Source: Dallia pectoralis (lineage: Eukaryota; Chordata; Actinopteri; Esociformes; Umbridae). From it: a DNA stretch of 64,000 nucleotides. The notes beneath the pieces are model-generated. The model was not told the origin of the DNA, did no database searches, and worked only from the letters and a program-made list of their open reading frames with translations. The translations under genes were made by a program, and so were the position numbers. The stretch is taken from the NCBI GenBank assembly GCA_029465975.1, contig CM055756.1, positions 1,540,101 to 1,604,100 of the forward strand, read 5' to 3'. Positions 11,553 through 24,060 of this stretch are shown here, in pieces. Each line of letters begins with the position of its first letter. Within the stretch, counting starts at the first letter, position 1.

Positions 11553-12599
11553 TAGGGATGCAAATGATCGATTAATTCATTAATCATTAGTTGATTGACT
11601 TTATCGATCGATTAACGATTGACTGATAAGCTGTGTTTTTCCGGAGAATGTAAATTTCTCACGGTATCAATAGTGTCTTTAACATAGGGCTGGACGATTA
11701 TATCACAATAAATTTCATAATTTCGGTCGATATGATATAATTCCGATATCCATATGAACAATAAAAAATGCCAAGAACACCCACAACAGATGTCTGTGCC
11801 TACAATCTTCTGAAAAATGAATTTGCCAAGTCCATGAAACCTCCTCCTATATAACTACATAATATTTTAGAAATGAAACGGTACAAATAAATTAACGTTC
11901 ACTTTTTATTTGAATTTAACCTTTATACAAACAAGAAAAGTCTAATAAACATAAGACACTCAGACTGACCTTATTAATATATTTAACTTTAAACGTAACT
12001 TTTGGCGCTCTGCATGCATCTTGCGGAAGAACATTGTAGCCGGAACTTCTTCTCTCCGTTTATGTCTATGGCGAATCACGCAGGTACTGGGCTACGCCGC
12101 AGCGGAGCCGAAGTAGTTTAAAATAGTCCGAATATAAACACTTATTATAAGTGTACCATAGTGATTCAGGAAAAAACAAAAACACGGTTTGGATATTGGA
12201 TTCATGATGTGCTGGCTCATTATATACATTTTGCTCATTTTTAACTAAAAAGGTACTGCAGCTTTAACATAACACGCTGCTAGTCGGCTCCACTCTCCGG
12301 CACATTTAGCAGCACGCTGAAACCTGAAGTTTATCAGATCTCAGAAAGCCGAACCCCTTCCATATCACTGAATGAGTCGATCCTTTCTTATCAAATGTCT
12401 GCTTTCTCCTCACTTGTGGAAGCTCTTTCAGTCACGTTTGAATTGCGGTCATGGGCGCTCATTTTTTAGCTTAAACTTGACGCGTTGGAGATCAGCAAAT
12501 ATATTGGAATATCGAAAATGTGTTTAGAAATCATATCACCGTTATTGATTTTTTTTTTTACCGCAATGTATATTGATATTGAATTATTGTCCAGCCCTA
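11553..12599. mobile_element. hAT-type MITE, composite of two end types
   Basis: It starts TAGGGATGCAAATGATCGAT (the same terminus as the element at 40,904-44,573). At 11,685 a second terminus TAGGGCTGGACGATTA begins, and this has an inverted partner ATTGTCCAGCCCTA ending at 12,599. The core, about 11,930-12,300, is closely similar to 41,110-41,500 in inverted orientation. No transposase coding is visible. Flanks of the inner unit (CTTTAACA and CGTTATAA) are at best a degraded 8-bp target duplication. Confidence 0.75.
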
Positions 12600-13389
12600 C
12601 GTTATAACATGTTTCAGCGTCAGACAAATCAACTTGCCAAGTTGGCCAGACGAAACACAGCCCAAATACAATAGACCTGTAAGCTAGTTCATCTGGACTA
12701 CCGGTGCTCACATGTATGCTTCTGATACCCCACACTATCACTGTTTGTTTTGTCTTGCTCTGGGACACTAGTTAGCCAGGGGTATGTTGACCAAAACTTG
12801 TGAAAATGCCACTGGCCTCTTCTGCTTATCTGACCTGAATCTGATTTGCGGTCCACAGTTTTTGGTCACTGGTTGTAGAGCAACGGTGTCAAGCCAGTTG
12901 GGTCCCAGAATTGTGTACTGCCATGTGTATGCCAGGCTGTACTCTATGTCATGGGCCACCTTAAGAGGTTATGTGTATGCATTTTAAAACATGTTAAACA
13001 TCTATCCCAAAAAGGTTTAAACAAATATTATGTTTATCACAAGAGTCTCACTGCATCTTTAAGGACAATGTAATACAGACAATAGATTAGCTTTTTTGCT
13101 TGTGCACCTAGTTAAGTTGATGGCCTACGGGCCCCCATCAGATATCAGAGGTTGCTGTGGCCTCTGATAAAATGCAGTCTGAAATATCTACACAATATCT
13201 ACACCTCCAAAGAAGTAAATTGCCACAGTTGATTTAAAAAAACATGCCTTTTAAGACAGAGTAGTGGTCCTTTGTATAATAGAGGAAAATGTGTTCTGCT
13301 TGTAAAGTAGGAAGATACATTGCAGGAGGTCCGGCAGACAACACTATGGCAAGCTGCTCTGACCGACTAGAAGACATGTGGCTTCATCA
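12600..13389. other. intron sequence, nothing recognised
   Basis: No coding signature or named repeat seen. Confidence 0.4.
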
Positions 13390-13727
13390 CAGGCATGTGC
13401 CAGACATGTACCAGTCATGTACCAGTCATGTGCCAGACATGTGCCAGACATGTGACAGTCATGTACCAGTCATGTGCCAGACATGTGACAGTCATGTACC
13501 AGTCATGTGCCAGACATGTGCCAGGCATGTACCAGACATGTGAAAGGCATGTGACAGTCATGTACCAGACATGTACCAGACATGTACCAGACATGTGCCA
13601 GACATGTGCCAGGCATGTACCAGGCATGTGACAGTCATGTACCAGACATGTGAAAGGCATGTGAAAGGCATGTGACAGTCATGTACCAGTCATGTGACAG
13701 TCATGTACCAGACATGTACCAGTCATG
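13390..13727. repeat. 11-bp CATG minisatellite, about 30 copies
   Basis: The unit is CATGTRCCAGA with variants CATGTGACAGT, CATGTGAAAGG and CATGTACCAGT. Every unit keeps CATG at exactly 11-bp spacing. Because 11 is not a multiple of 3, the open frames on both strands here are artefacts of the repeat. Confidence 0.96.
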
Positions 13728-15614
13728 ATGCATAGTTTTCCCTTTCTGTGATCGCCACTGACATTATGGCTGCAAAAATAGACCACGTTTCTATTGGTTC
13801 AGCAGCTAAACGTAAATGTAATCAATGAAATTCATCTTTAACTGAAAAGCAGAAAGTTGCATGAATTCAGATGTTATGGCAGTAATTTTTGTCACGATAA
13901 CACAAACATGTAATTTGGTAATAAAAAGGTAATAAAAAACCAGGTCTACTATGCAGTAATGGTTGTAGCCTCCTTATACGAGTGTCATTGGGCTCATTAT
14001 TAAATGACTAGATGCATGTTATTGCAGATGGAATTATTATTTCTTAATTCATACATTTTCTGAGAGAACCAACGGCAATAGAAATAAATACTGAGGTATC
14101 ACATACTGTACATGCATACATCAAACACTTGCTTTGCAAACGATGCATGTTGTTTATTGACTTTTGGGTTTGGGTTAATCCGGTTGTGGCCACTGACCCT
14201 TGACGGAATAGAGAACAGAGGTATTATTGACACATTGTGCAGGGTCTTTATATAAACTAGAGTACTTGTGAGCATTTGGTGCAGTAAATCGCTTTTTAGA
14301 GACCTTACTTAGTCATTACACTTAAGTAAGCATTTCTTTTAATATCACTGCATTGAGATAGAAAGCAGGAAGTTACTACATTTAATTTAGTTAGTAAGCA
14401 GAATAAAAACTATTGAAAACTTTTCTTATCCTTTACAGATTTGTGAAAATATACTGTCATATAACATTTTTGTCCTTCTATTATTCCACCAATGCATTTA
14501 AAAATTCAATTACACATTTAGTCTCATGAATATGAACCAAATATTCTCAAGTTCATTTGACTTTATGATAGAAGTAAAACTTCTTCCAGATAGGGCTACT
14601 GTACTTTTAGGAACATGTTATGCATTAAGTTTAGGAAAAACATCAGTCCACCATGTTGGACGTTTTAAAAATGGATGCCACTTTGATTAAATTTCTTGGT
14701 AAATATAGAAACGTCCGCACAAACAATATAATAAAAAAAGGTTATCTACCTATTAAATAAAACACTACTACGTTAGTACACACAATTAATACAATTCCGA
14801 AATGCTTAATAAGATCCCTTTACTGCTCTGTGTCATTACAAGCCAACCCATAACAACCCAGCTTTAGTTATGTTTGTGCCAGTGTGCTTATCTGTGCTCA
14901 TTGGCTTATAGTGCATCCATGTTAACGGCTGACAAGTTATGAGACCCACGCTATTCCGCCCACCACTGCTGTTTTGCAATGTCATTGGTTGTATACGCCT
15001 ACCTATAAACTTGCACAATTCTAGACCTTCCCCTTTCCAGCTTTCTCTTTAATGACGTGTTTATGCCCATTACAGCCACTGACTAGATGGGGGGCTGATA
15101 TTTTTGGGAGTCCAGTAGCTTTATGACCTTGAGGTCATTACTTTGGTGGTAATATCTCAATTAAATATTTGTACATGCAGCCCAATAACAGCGTCAAATG
15201 TTTCTAAAACACAGTATGTAAAAAATATGAAAGAAATCTGGTAAGACATTACTAATAGCTGAACATCGTTTTATCAAAATGTTTGCCAACAAGAGAAGTG
15301 TGAACAGTTTAAACCGTTTGAGGTTCCATTGGTTTCAAGGTAGAGGTTTGTTACTAAATGGATACATTACAATATTCCATATGGACCTATGACCCGGAGG
15401 CCATTTTTTAATATTTATCTGCAAATAACACACTCTCTTCCTCTCACCACCTTATCCATAGGGTTTTGAGAAATGGGAGAGAATGTGCATAATTAAGGAA
15501 TTCATAATTAATGAATTATTAAAGAATAACGAAAATTCTCATCTTTTTTTTTCTTGATACCATATCTCCGTTTGAAAACACATTTGGGAGTATGAATGTA
15601 GACAGATCCCCACA
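13728..15614. other. intron sequence, nothing recognised
   Basis: AT-rich; short open frames without family signatures. No named repeat seen. Confidence 0.4.
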
Positions 15615-15975
15615 TACAGTGGATATAAAAAGTCTACACAACCCTAAAATGTGTGATGTGATGTGAAAAATGTAGACAAAGATAAATGATGTCAGAACTT
15701 TTATGTGGCCTCTAAAGTGAACAATTCAATTGAAAAACAAACAGAAATCTTTGAGGGGGAAAAATAATATATTTGCCCACTCTTCTTTGCAAAAGGTCCT
15801 CAAACCTGTGCCCAGCCCTCTTCAAATTACCCCACAGATGTTCAATTGGATTCAGATCTGGGCTCTGGCTGGGCCATTCCAAAATGTTAATCTTCTTCTG
15901 GTGAAGCCATGCTATTGTGGATTTGGATGTGTGCTTTGGGTCATTGTCGTGGTGAAAGGTGAACTTCAAACACTT
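15615..15975 (-). mobile_element. Tc1-like transposon fragment with transposase C-terminus
   Basis: The left end has the terminal motif CAGTGGATATAAAAAGTCTA (about 15,619-15,638). The minus strand from about 15,969 down to 15,780 reads FHHDNDPKHTSKSTIAWLHQ, then ILEWPSQSPDLNPIEHLWGN LKRA, the classic C-terminal DDE region of Tc1 transposases (D of HDND, E of PIEHLW). The upstream two thirds of the element are missing. Confidence 0.85.
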
Positions 15976-16019
15976 TAAACTGTAACCACATGAGTACGGT
16001 ATGTTATGAACATAGACAT

Positions 16020-16076
16020 TTCTGCTTTATTAAACCTCTAATCAAAATTTAGTCTGTATTGATAAGTAACAAATGC
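16020..16076 (+). repeat. dispersed repeat shared with about 40,535-40,590
   Basis: TTATTAAACCTCTAATCAAA through TTGATAAGTAACAAATG recurs with a few differences at about 40,535-40,590 on the same strand. Family unknown to me. Confidence 0.6.
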
Positions 16077-16137
16077 TGAACGGGTTTCACAACTTTTATC
16101 TGAATTGGGGTTGTTTTGGAGAACTTTCACAAAACAA

Positions 16138-16400
16138 GAAGGTGGCTCCACCTCTGACAAGTCACTGGTGCAGAGTATAGCTCAGCCTCCAATCCAGGAT
16201 AAGGCGCAGGAGCAGAGGATGGCTTCGCCTCAGATGCAGTACAGAGTGCTGGAGCAGATGATGGCTCTGCTTTTGAGGCAGGACCGGGAGCCAAAGCAGA
16301 GGATGGCTCACCTCTGATACAGGCCAGTGTGCCAGAGCAGAAGATGGCTCTGCCTCCACCACAGGACAAGGTACCGGAGCAGAGGGGTGTCATCCGGCGC
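16138..16400. repeat. degenerate 42-bp tandem repeat
   Basis: About six imperfect units with the core GAGCAGAGGATGGCT followed by a CAG-rich spacer. It is open on both strands over most of its length and reads as Gln/Met/Ala-rich peptide on the + strand. I regard this as repeat-driven rather than a gene. Confidence 0.75.
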
Positions 16401-17452
16401 TGATGGGACCACCCCTGCATTGGCGCTTTAGGATCCGAGCTAAGAATCTGCACTGGAGGCGTGGGGTTAAGGGCTTTACAAACTTTTGTCACTCTGGCCT
16501 AAATGCCAGCATCACATCTGGATTATTGAAAACACACGCAGAGCAAAGTTCGGATAGGTCCTTAATAAAAACTACGATTCATGTTATACTTTCAATAACA
16601 GCTAAAGGTTTTGTTGTTGATAAGTGGATTTATGGTCTCAATATAGACTTAGAGCAAATAGTCTTTAATTGCTTTCACTTTTATCAACCATGTCTCAAGG
16701 AAAAAGCAGCTGCATCCTTCAGAAAATCAATGTATGTGGTTCAACACAATGCCTAATGCTGAACACAGTATGTGCTGTACTATGTGTGTGTGTGTGTGTG
16801 TGGGCGTGTGTGTGTTTGAGGGAGGGCGTGTGTAAACTGGATGTGTGGACACATTAAATCAGATGCCTATTACCAGTGTTGGCGCAGAGTTTTTCATTCA
16901 GCGCTACCTTTTATTGGCCGTTTTCTTATTTAAAGTTGAAATACCACATGCTCCATCAGAAAAAATACCAATGCTGGTTGTGCGAGCTATAATGTGAAAA
17001 GCTGAATGGGAAATAAATGGGCTACTATGTCATTGTATCTACAGAAAATTATTTTTAGTCAAGATATATCGTACAATCATACCAAAGACGTTTTCAAATT
17101 ACTTGGGTTTTCTTAGTGTCTGTGTTTGTTAGCTGTTGGGTAAAAAGCTAAGGTTAATAAAAGAAACAGGCAGATGCATATTTTAATTGAAGCTGTTGAC
17201 AAGCACAAGAGATTTGTACCGACAGGTTGACTCTTCTCCGGGCTGTCAGATGCAATGAGAATGCCGGGAGGATAAGTGACATAGGTTTTCGGCTCTAATA
17301 GGTTTGGGCTCTGGCAGCTCCACATGGCTACAAGATAGACTTAAGCAACTCGGTCTCAATAACACTTCCTGTTGATAACATTTTTATAATGAGCGAGAGC
17401 TGCAGGACTAGCGGGAGTGTGAATCTACAGATTTGACATTGGGGGGGGCAGT
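16401..17452. other. intron sequence with a short (TG)n tract
   Basis: An interrupted (TG)n tract lies at about 16,780-16,815. No other feature recognised. Confidence 0.4.
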
Positions 17453-17890
17453 TACAATGGATATAAAAAGTCTACGCAACCCTGTAAAAATGCCAGTTTT
17501 TTGTGATGTGAAAGAATAAGAAAATTCTAAATCATGTCAGAACTTTTTTGTGACCTATAACGTGAACAATTCAATTGAAAAAAACTAACTGAAATCTTTG
17601 AGGGAGGAAAAACAATAACCTGGTTGCATAAGTGTGCACACCCTCTTTTAACTGGGGGCGTGGCTGTGTTCAGAATTAACCAATCACATTCAAACTCATG
17701 TTATATAGAAGTCATTACATACTTGCCATCATTTAAAGTGACTCTGATTAATCACAAATAAAGGTCAGCTGTTCCAGCAGGATTTTCCGGACATTTTCTT
17801 AGTATCTCAAAGTAAAACCCATGGTCCACAGAGAGCTTCCAAAGCATCAGAGGGACCTCATTATGAAAGATATCAGTCAGAAGAAAAGTA
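17453..17890 (+). mobile_element. Tc1-like transposon 5' end fragment
   Basis: It begins AATGGATATAAAAAGTCTAC, the same terminus as the 15.6-kb fragment, and continues with GGGGGCGTGGCTGTGTTCAG and the start of the transposase region (GGTCCACAGAGAGCTTCCAA AGCATCAGAGGGA). The copy breaks off near 17,890. The long terminal similarity to 15,619-15,760 shows that both belong to the same family. Confidence 0.8.
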
Positions 17891-20680
17891 AAAAATATTT
17901 TTCAATGCATTATCTCGTTTGAGGATTTTTATTAAATGAAGGTAAATAACCACACTGAATGGCAAACCATTTAACTGTAATTGAAATGAGTGTGCATAAC
18001 TAAAGCGACTACAACGTTTAAACAAACCACTTTATGCGAACACTCACCAAACCTAAGAACACGACACGCAACATTCAACAATGATCCACAAAACAGGGCT
18101 AGCAGAGAGCCAACATATTAAAGCTGTATATTCACATATTAAAGCTGCAAACTTGAACAAGAGACTTAACATTATGGTGTCCGGTTTGTTCTAAAAAAAA
18201 AAAAATGGTTGCATGGAAGAATGTCTCAGAGATCCTTGGGATTATCGGTGAGTGATACATGCATAAAGTAATATCACTGAATTGGCATTATGTTGATATG
18301 TAATATTTATTTGAGTTATTTGCGGAGTCTAATGTTTAAGAAGACACACACCACTCAGTTCTGGAGCTCAGATACAGCTCACTGGAGATTGGGATATTTT
18401 TGAGCTAAGGTATTTGTCATTGTGCATGTAAGGTAATGGGGAAATTGCAACCTGTGATAATTGACAAGACAGATCATGTATTTGGTATGCTAGGTTTTAA
18501 TCAGTATCTTTCTCTCCGATTTAAAATTCGAGAGAAAAACACAGTATGACTGTATTTGGTTGATGGATACCCGAAGAAAGCGCTATAAGCGCTCTATGAT
18601 GTCACTTAGGACGATATAACTGTTCGTTCAACAGCGGTACTCTTTCTTCTGCTCTCTGCTTATCATGTCTCTCTCTCACACACACATTTTCTCACTTTGC
18701 TATCTAATGCACATGCATGACTGGTATTGAGTTTGTCTAAAGAAGAGAGTTATTAACAGCTAATAAATACATAATCGTGTGTGTTTGTTGGATGAGCACG
18801 GCATGATGGCACACAATTAAGCAAAGTCTGTCATTCTGTGACGATGCCAGCGCGTGTCAGCACAAATCCACACACAGTGCCGACTAAGGAAACAATATGC
18901 ATGAATGGACGCGGTATCAAAGGCAGCAGAGGTTGACATTAAACACTGTCACGTTGTTTGCGTAGCTTGGCAAAAAACAAGCGTTAAGCCGCAACATGTT
19001 TGTCGGACTGAAAATGATGCTTTAGATTAGTAAACTCATGAGCACACACATTGTCCTACAAAGATGTTTTACTTTTAATTAACTCCACAATGTTTCGTGT
19101 ATTTTGCACATTTCCCATGATTGGCTGTTATATTTGAATCTGTTAATGTTCTTATAAATAGGTGGCACCTAAAACAGAGAAACCACATTGTTCAAGGTTT
19201 GTTGAACTGTGTTTTCTGTATGACGTTTATTGGAAAGATTTAATCCTTTGTATCGACTCATGCGCATGATCGGACTAAACATTTTTTATTCTGTCACTGA
19301 AAAATCAAACAACGGCAAGGCTTATGTGTGGCACACTCCGTCACCGCCGTCAGAAAAGGAGACATGGCAAAACAAATGACGGCACACAAATAATTTAAAG
19401 TTAAACCAAATTAATTTACTTATACTATGTGTGTAAGTATAACATACATTTCTCACCATGTGTGCGTCTCATGAAAACTGATTTGTGGCACCAAGCCTTG
19501 CTATAATCAATCTGAGCCCCCGGTCAAAAGCAGAAAATAAGTCCATAAACAGTCTCAAAATGCCCCCATTCAGCCAGGTTTTATTCCGGTAGTATCTTAC
19601 ACAATAAAGTGTAATAATAAAGTATTACCCTTATGTATTTATGTCAGTTAGGGCTATATATGCATTATATTTTCTTTACGTAATATTGTTTATGTATTAA
19701 CTATTATCAATAGCTTATTGTACAAACTGACAGTTGTTTAGGCTATATAACTCCATGGATTGCCATTGAAGAATCCAGGCAGCAAAGTATTTTTTGGTTA
19801 CAATAGTTTTAACCGTTTATTAACAAATCCATTTCACCATTTTTTTTTAAATGGACAATTGTTTTTCCTCTCTATATTCTAAAATATTTCAAGATTGATT
19901 TGGTTTAATTTTAAATTATGTGTGGTAATATGGTACCATAGAGGCCTTTACCTATGATCACTTATTAAGTAATAGTGTACACTTTTAGGACATCTATATT
20001 CATGGAGGCTTTAACTTTTTAGTTTATTTTCATGCTGCCACAATAATTTTACAATAATTTTACAACAGCCTGGTCCTTCTGACGCAAAGACAAATCAGAT
20101 GCGCCATCTACTGGTTATTGTGTGTCAGAAACACCCTCCCATTCAAAGAATGCATGGGTCAAATGATCCTTCAAGGCAAAAAAGTAAGTGTCAATGCCTC
20201 TGCACTTCTAGTGTTAAAGGCCCAGTCCAGTAAAAAACGAGATTATATATTTAAAATGTGTTTCATAATGAAAGTAAACATAAAAAACATTATATTTATA
20301 TATTTTCAAAAGTATATGCACACAGTGCTTAGACACACATAGATATATACAATAGATGTCGCATTCGTTACCATTGTTCATTGGTACGAATACGTCGATA
20401 GAGCCGCTATCTTGCTTCGGGGGACCCAATCCTTTTAAATGCACCAACGTCAATGAAGGCACCGTAAATAGTCCGAATCTAATGCGATTTTTTATTTTTT
20501 TAGCACCTGACCGTTATTGTTCCATTGAAAAGTTGAAGTAGGAGAGAAATTGAAGCAGTTTGGGAATAGTAAGGTGTGTGGAAAAAACTAACTTTGTCCT
20601 TATAATCTACAAAGCTAACTGGTGACATCCATATAGGATGTCCGATTCCTGAGCCTTATTATCCGCCATAGATACACTAC
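17891..20680. other. intron sequence, no recognised gene
   Basis: AT-rich, with poly-A near 18,195 and no coding family signature. About 20,210-20,340 (GTTAAAGGCCCAGTCCAGTA onward) looks like the end of a dispersed element, but I cannot name it. Confidence 0.35.
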
Positions 20681-20777
20681 ATCTATATATCACCATATAT
20701 ATATATATATATATATTATATCTCACCACTACATCTATATATCACCATATATATATCACCTCTACATCTATATATAA

Positions 20778-20816
<39 letters not shown>

Positions 20817-20870
20817 CTCACCACTACATCTATATATCACCATATATATATATCTCACCACTACATCTAT
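20681..20870. repeat. AT-rich composite tandem repeat
   Basis: Repeated blocks of CACTACATCTATATATCACC followed by (AT)n runs of varying length. Four or so blocks are visible. Confidence 0.9.
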
Positions 20871-20960
20871 GATTATCCACAAAGACAATACTTACTGTAG
20901 CAAAGAAAAAATATGTAAAAACATCTGTAAGGAGAGAATGCAGCTATAATGTGGAAATTC

Positions 20961-21035
20961 ATCAATCTTTATTTTTTAAATTTAAACTTTATTTAACCAG
21001 GTGAGCACATAGAGAACACATTCTCAATTGAATAT
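20961..21035 (-). mobile_element. L2-type LINE 3' tail, solo
   Basis: The + strand AAACTTTATTTAACCAGGTG then GAACACATTCTCAATTG is the reverse complement of the L2/Maui-type tail (ACCTGGTTAAATAAAG) seen also at about 26,450-26,470. Confidence 0.7.
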
Positions 21036-21514
21036 ATATAAATATATTCTGTTCATTGTTGGTTTTTCTAACTGGCTGAAACTAACTCACTACCATGTGT
21101 ACTCTAACTAACTAACTAGCATGGATTGGCTAAGTTTACATTACATGCGGTTGTCGACCAAGGACTGAAACATGAATTATAATGTAATTTCGTTACCAGA
21201 AATAGTATTCAATATCATAAAATCAGCTTTCAGCTTCTCAGCTGTGAAATGTTATCCCTTGTTTTGTTTTTTCATTTCGGACACCCAAAGGCACCACAAA
21301 AGTCCGGCATACTAGTCCATTCGGTGTACAGGCGGGAGATGGAAAAGTTTTGAGAGAACCCCGAGGTAAGATGGCGGCGGTTTTGACGTATGCTTAGAAC
21401 CCGAATGCGATAGTGTATATATCTATGAGACACACACAGCAATATACACACCACTCTTTACTTACCACTCTTGCACTCTCAGCCAACCCTGACATCCTAC
21501 CCGGATCGTAATCC

Positions 21515-24060
21515 TGGCAGACAAGGAATTTTCTTTAGCAGGAAGGTACTTACATACAACATAAGAATAGAACAATTTAAATTGTTAATATTGTAGTGCA
21601 AAATCAGGCAATGTGCAAATGGAATGGGTCAGAGTTCAAGGCTTGTGTGCACCCCTGGCCTTGTTGAGGAGGCCAGTAGCACAGGGGAAGAAACTGTTCT
21701 TATGTCGTGAGGTTTTGGTCCTGATGGACCAAAGCCTTCTGCTGGAGGGGAGTGTGTTGAAAAGAAAGTGTCCAGGGTGAGAGGGGTCTGCCACAATCTT
21801 TCTAGCTCGCCTCACAACCCTCGTGCAGGTCCTTGAGGCAAGGCAAATTGCAGCCAATCACCTTTTCAGCCGAGCGGATGATACGCTGCAGTCTGCTCTT
21901 GTCCTTAGCTGTAGCAGCAGAGTACCAGGTGGTGATGGATAAGGTGAGGACAGTGTGCAGATATTTAAGTCCCACTTGAGGTCCTAAGAATGGGTAGTAC
22001 CCAGGAAGCGGAAGGACTCTACAGCGTTGACAGGAGAGCCACACAGGGTGTTGGGGGAGAGTGGGGCTGAGTTCTTCCCGAATCCCACAACCTTCTCCGC
22101 TGTCTTTAGAGCATTGAGCTTTAAGTTTTTCTGCCAACACCAGGTCACCAATTTGTCAGCTTCCAGCCTGTAGTCAGATTCGTCCCCACTGGAGATAAGC
22201 CCAATGAGGGTGGTGTCGTCCGCAAACCTCAGGATCTTGACAGATGACTTGAGGTGCAACTGTTGGTGTACAGGGAGAAGAGCAGAGGAGAAAGGACGCA
22301 GCCCTGGGGGGACCCGATGCTAATAGACCGGGAGACAGAGACTTGTGTCCCCAGCTTGACACACTGCTTCCTGTCAGACAGGAAGTCTGTGATCCACCTG
22401 CAGGTGGAGTCCGGTACATTGAGCTGGGAGAGCTTGTCATGTAGAAAGTCCACAAACAGGATCCTTGCATATGTTGTAGTGGAGTCCAGGTGCTGGAGAG
22501 TAAAGTGGAGGGCCATGTTGACTGCGTTGTCCACAGACCGGTTGGCTATGTAGGCAAACTGCAGGGGGAACAGTAGGGGGTCTGTGGTTGTTTTGAGGTG
22601 AGTCAGCACAAGATGTTCGAAGGACTTACCAGAGAGGTCAGCGCGACGGGTCTGTAGTCATTATGTCCTGTTGGCCTTGGCTTTTTGGGCACTGGGATGA
22701 TGATGGAGGCCTTAAGACAGGCTGGTACATGGCATGTCTCCAGGGAGGTGTTGAAGATGGTGGTGAACACGGGAGACAGCTGGGCAGTGCTTAAGGGTGG
22801 CTGGAGAGCTGGTCCCGCTGAATTGCGGGGGTTCTGCCTCTTGAAGAGTCTGTTTACATCTCTCTCTTGAATGGAGAGAGATTCCTCTGTGGTGGGGGTA
22901 AGGGGGATAGGGGGAGAGGAGTTCAGAACAGTCCAACTCATTCAGGTCGTTGGCTAGGCGAGATTCGTTAGTGGTGTTGGGGGCTCTGGGCTTATAGTTG
23001 GTAAATTGCCTGAGACCACGCCAGACAGAGGCAGAGTCGTTAGCAGAGAATTGTTGTTCCATCATTTAGCCACTTTAATCTCCTTGCTAAACCGGTCCTT
23101 AGACTCTTTAAAAATGTCTCTGTCCCCGCTCCTAAATGCTTTCTCCTTCTCCAGCCTCAACTTTTTTAGCAGAGAACCAGGGCTTATCTTTGTTAAAATT
23201 CACCCTGGCGCGTGTTGTAATGCAGCAGTCCTCACAGAAGCTGATGTAAGATGTGACAGCATCTATGAGCTCATCGAGGCTGTTGGTAGCAGACCTGAAC
23301 ATGTCCCAGTCTGTAGTGTTAATGCATGACTGTAGATCCCCCACCGCATCACTGGTCCACTATTTTGATGTCCTCACCGCAGGTTTGCAGAGTTTTAGTG
23401 TCTGCCTGTATGCAGGAATCAAATGGACCATGGCATGGTCGAAGAGACCCAGTGCAGCCCGAGGGACAGCGTGGTAGGCTTTACTGACCGTGGTGTAACA
23501 GTGGTCCAGGGTATTCCCTTCTCTGGTGGGGCATTTGATAAATTGTCTGTATCTGGGGAGTTCGTGACTGAGATTTCCTTTGTTTTCCTCGCTCCATGTT
23601 CAGTATCTGGTCGGCTAGTAAGTGCTGGGTTTTTTTAACTTGTAAACACCAACCAAAATTAACAAGGCAAACTCGCGAGACGAGTAAAAAGGTTTACAGT
23701 TTATAAAAAATGATTCCAGATTTGGAGAACAATATTGCAAAATCACTGTGACATCTACAAACCAGCTGTTATTGTAAAAACAAATACCTCCGCCCTTTGA
23801 CTTTCCGGAGAGAGCTGCATCCCGTTCCGCTCTCAGTAGCCTGAAGCCGGCCAGTTGTAGCGCAGAGTCCGGTATTAAATCACACAGCCATGACTCCGTG
23901 AAACAAAGTACAGAGGCAGTTAGAAAGTCTTTGTTTTTCGTGATCAGCAGCTAAAGTTCGAGCTCGATCTGAGCAGGACAGTTTTTAAAAGCCTGAAGGC
24001 CGAACCCGGTCATTTTGCTGTCATATTTTAAGAGACTGTCATTTTTTTGCATTCGGCATA
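21515..24060 (-). mobile_element. Rex1-type non-LTR retrotransposon, broken
   Basis: The endonuclease/reverse transcriptase LINE lies in reverse orientation, with its 5' end near 24.06 kb (possibly up to 24.3 kb). In reading order, the endonuclease has FTESWLCDLIPDSALQLAGF (about 23,905) and the end-of-domain FDHAMVHLIPAYRQTLKLCK (about 23,440). The reverse transcriptase follows, with NDYRPVALTS (about 22,650), ARILFVDF (about 22,460), SPQGCVLSPLLFSLYTN (about 22,290) and FADDTTLIG (about 22,220). The C-terminus is DPSHPGHFLFNTLPSSRRLW (about 21,785). ARILFVDF is followed by a deletion that removes the usual FSSAFNT motif, and several frameshifts separate the open pieces, so the copy is dead. 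The family name rests on the FSSAFNT-type RT block seen in the sister copy at 44.6-47.1 kb. Confidence 0.85.

Noticed and set aside
13289..13660. Overlapping open frames on both strands rich in Cys/Met/His
   Set aside because: They arise from the 11-bp CATG repeat in different frames.
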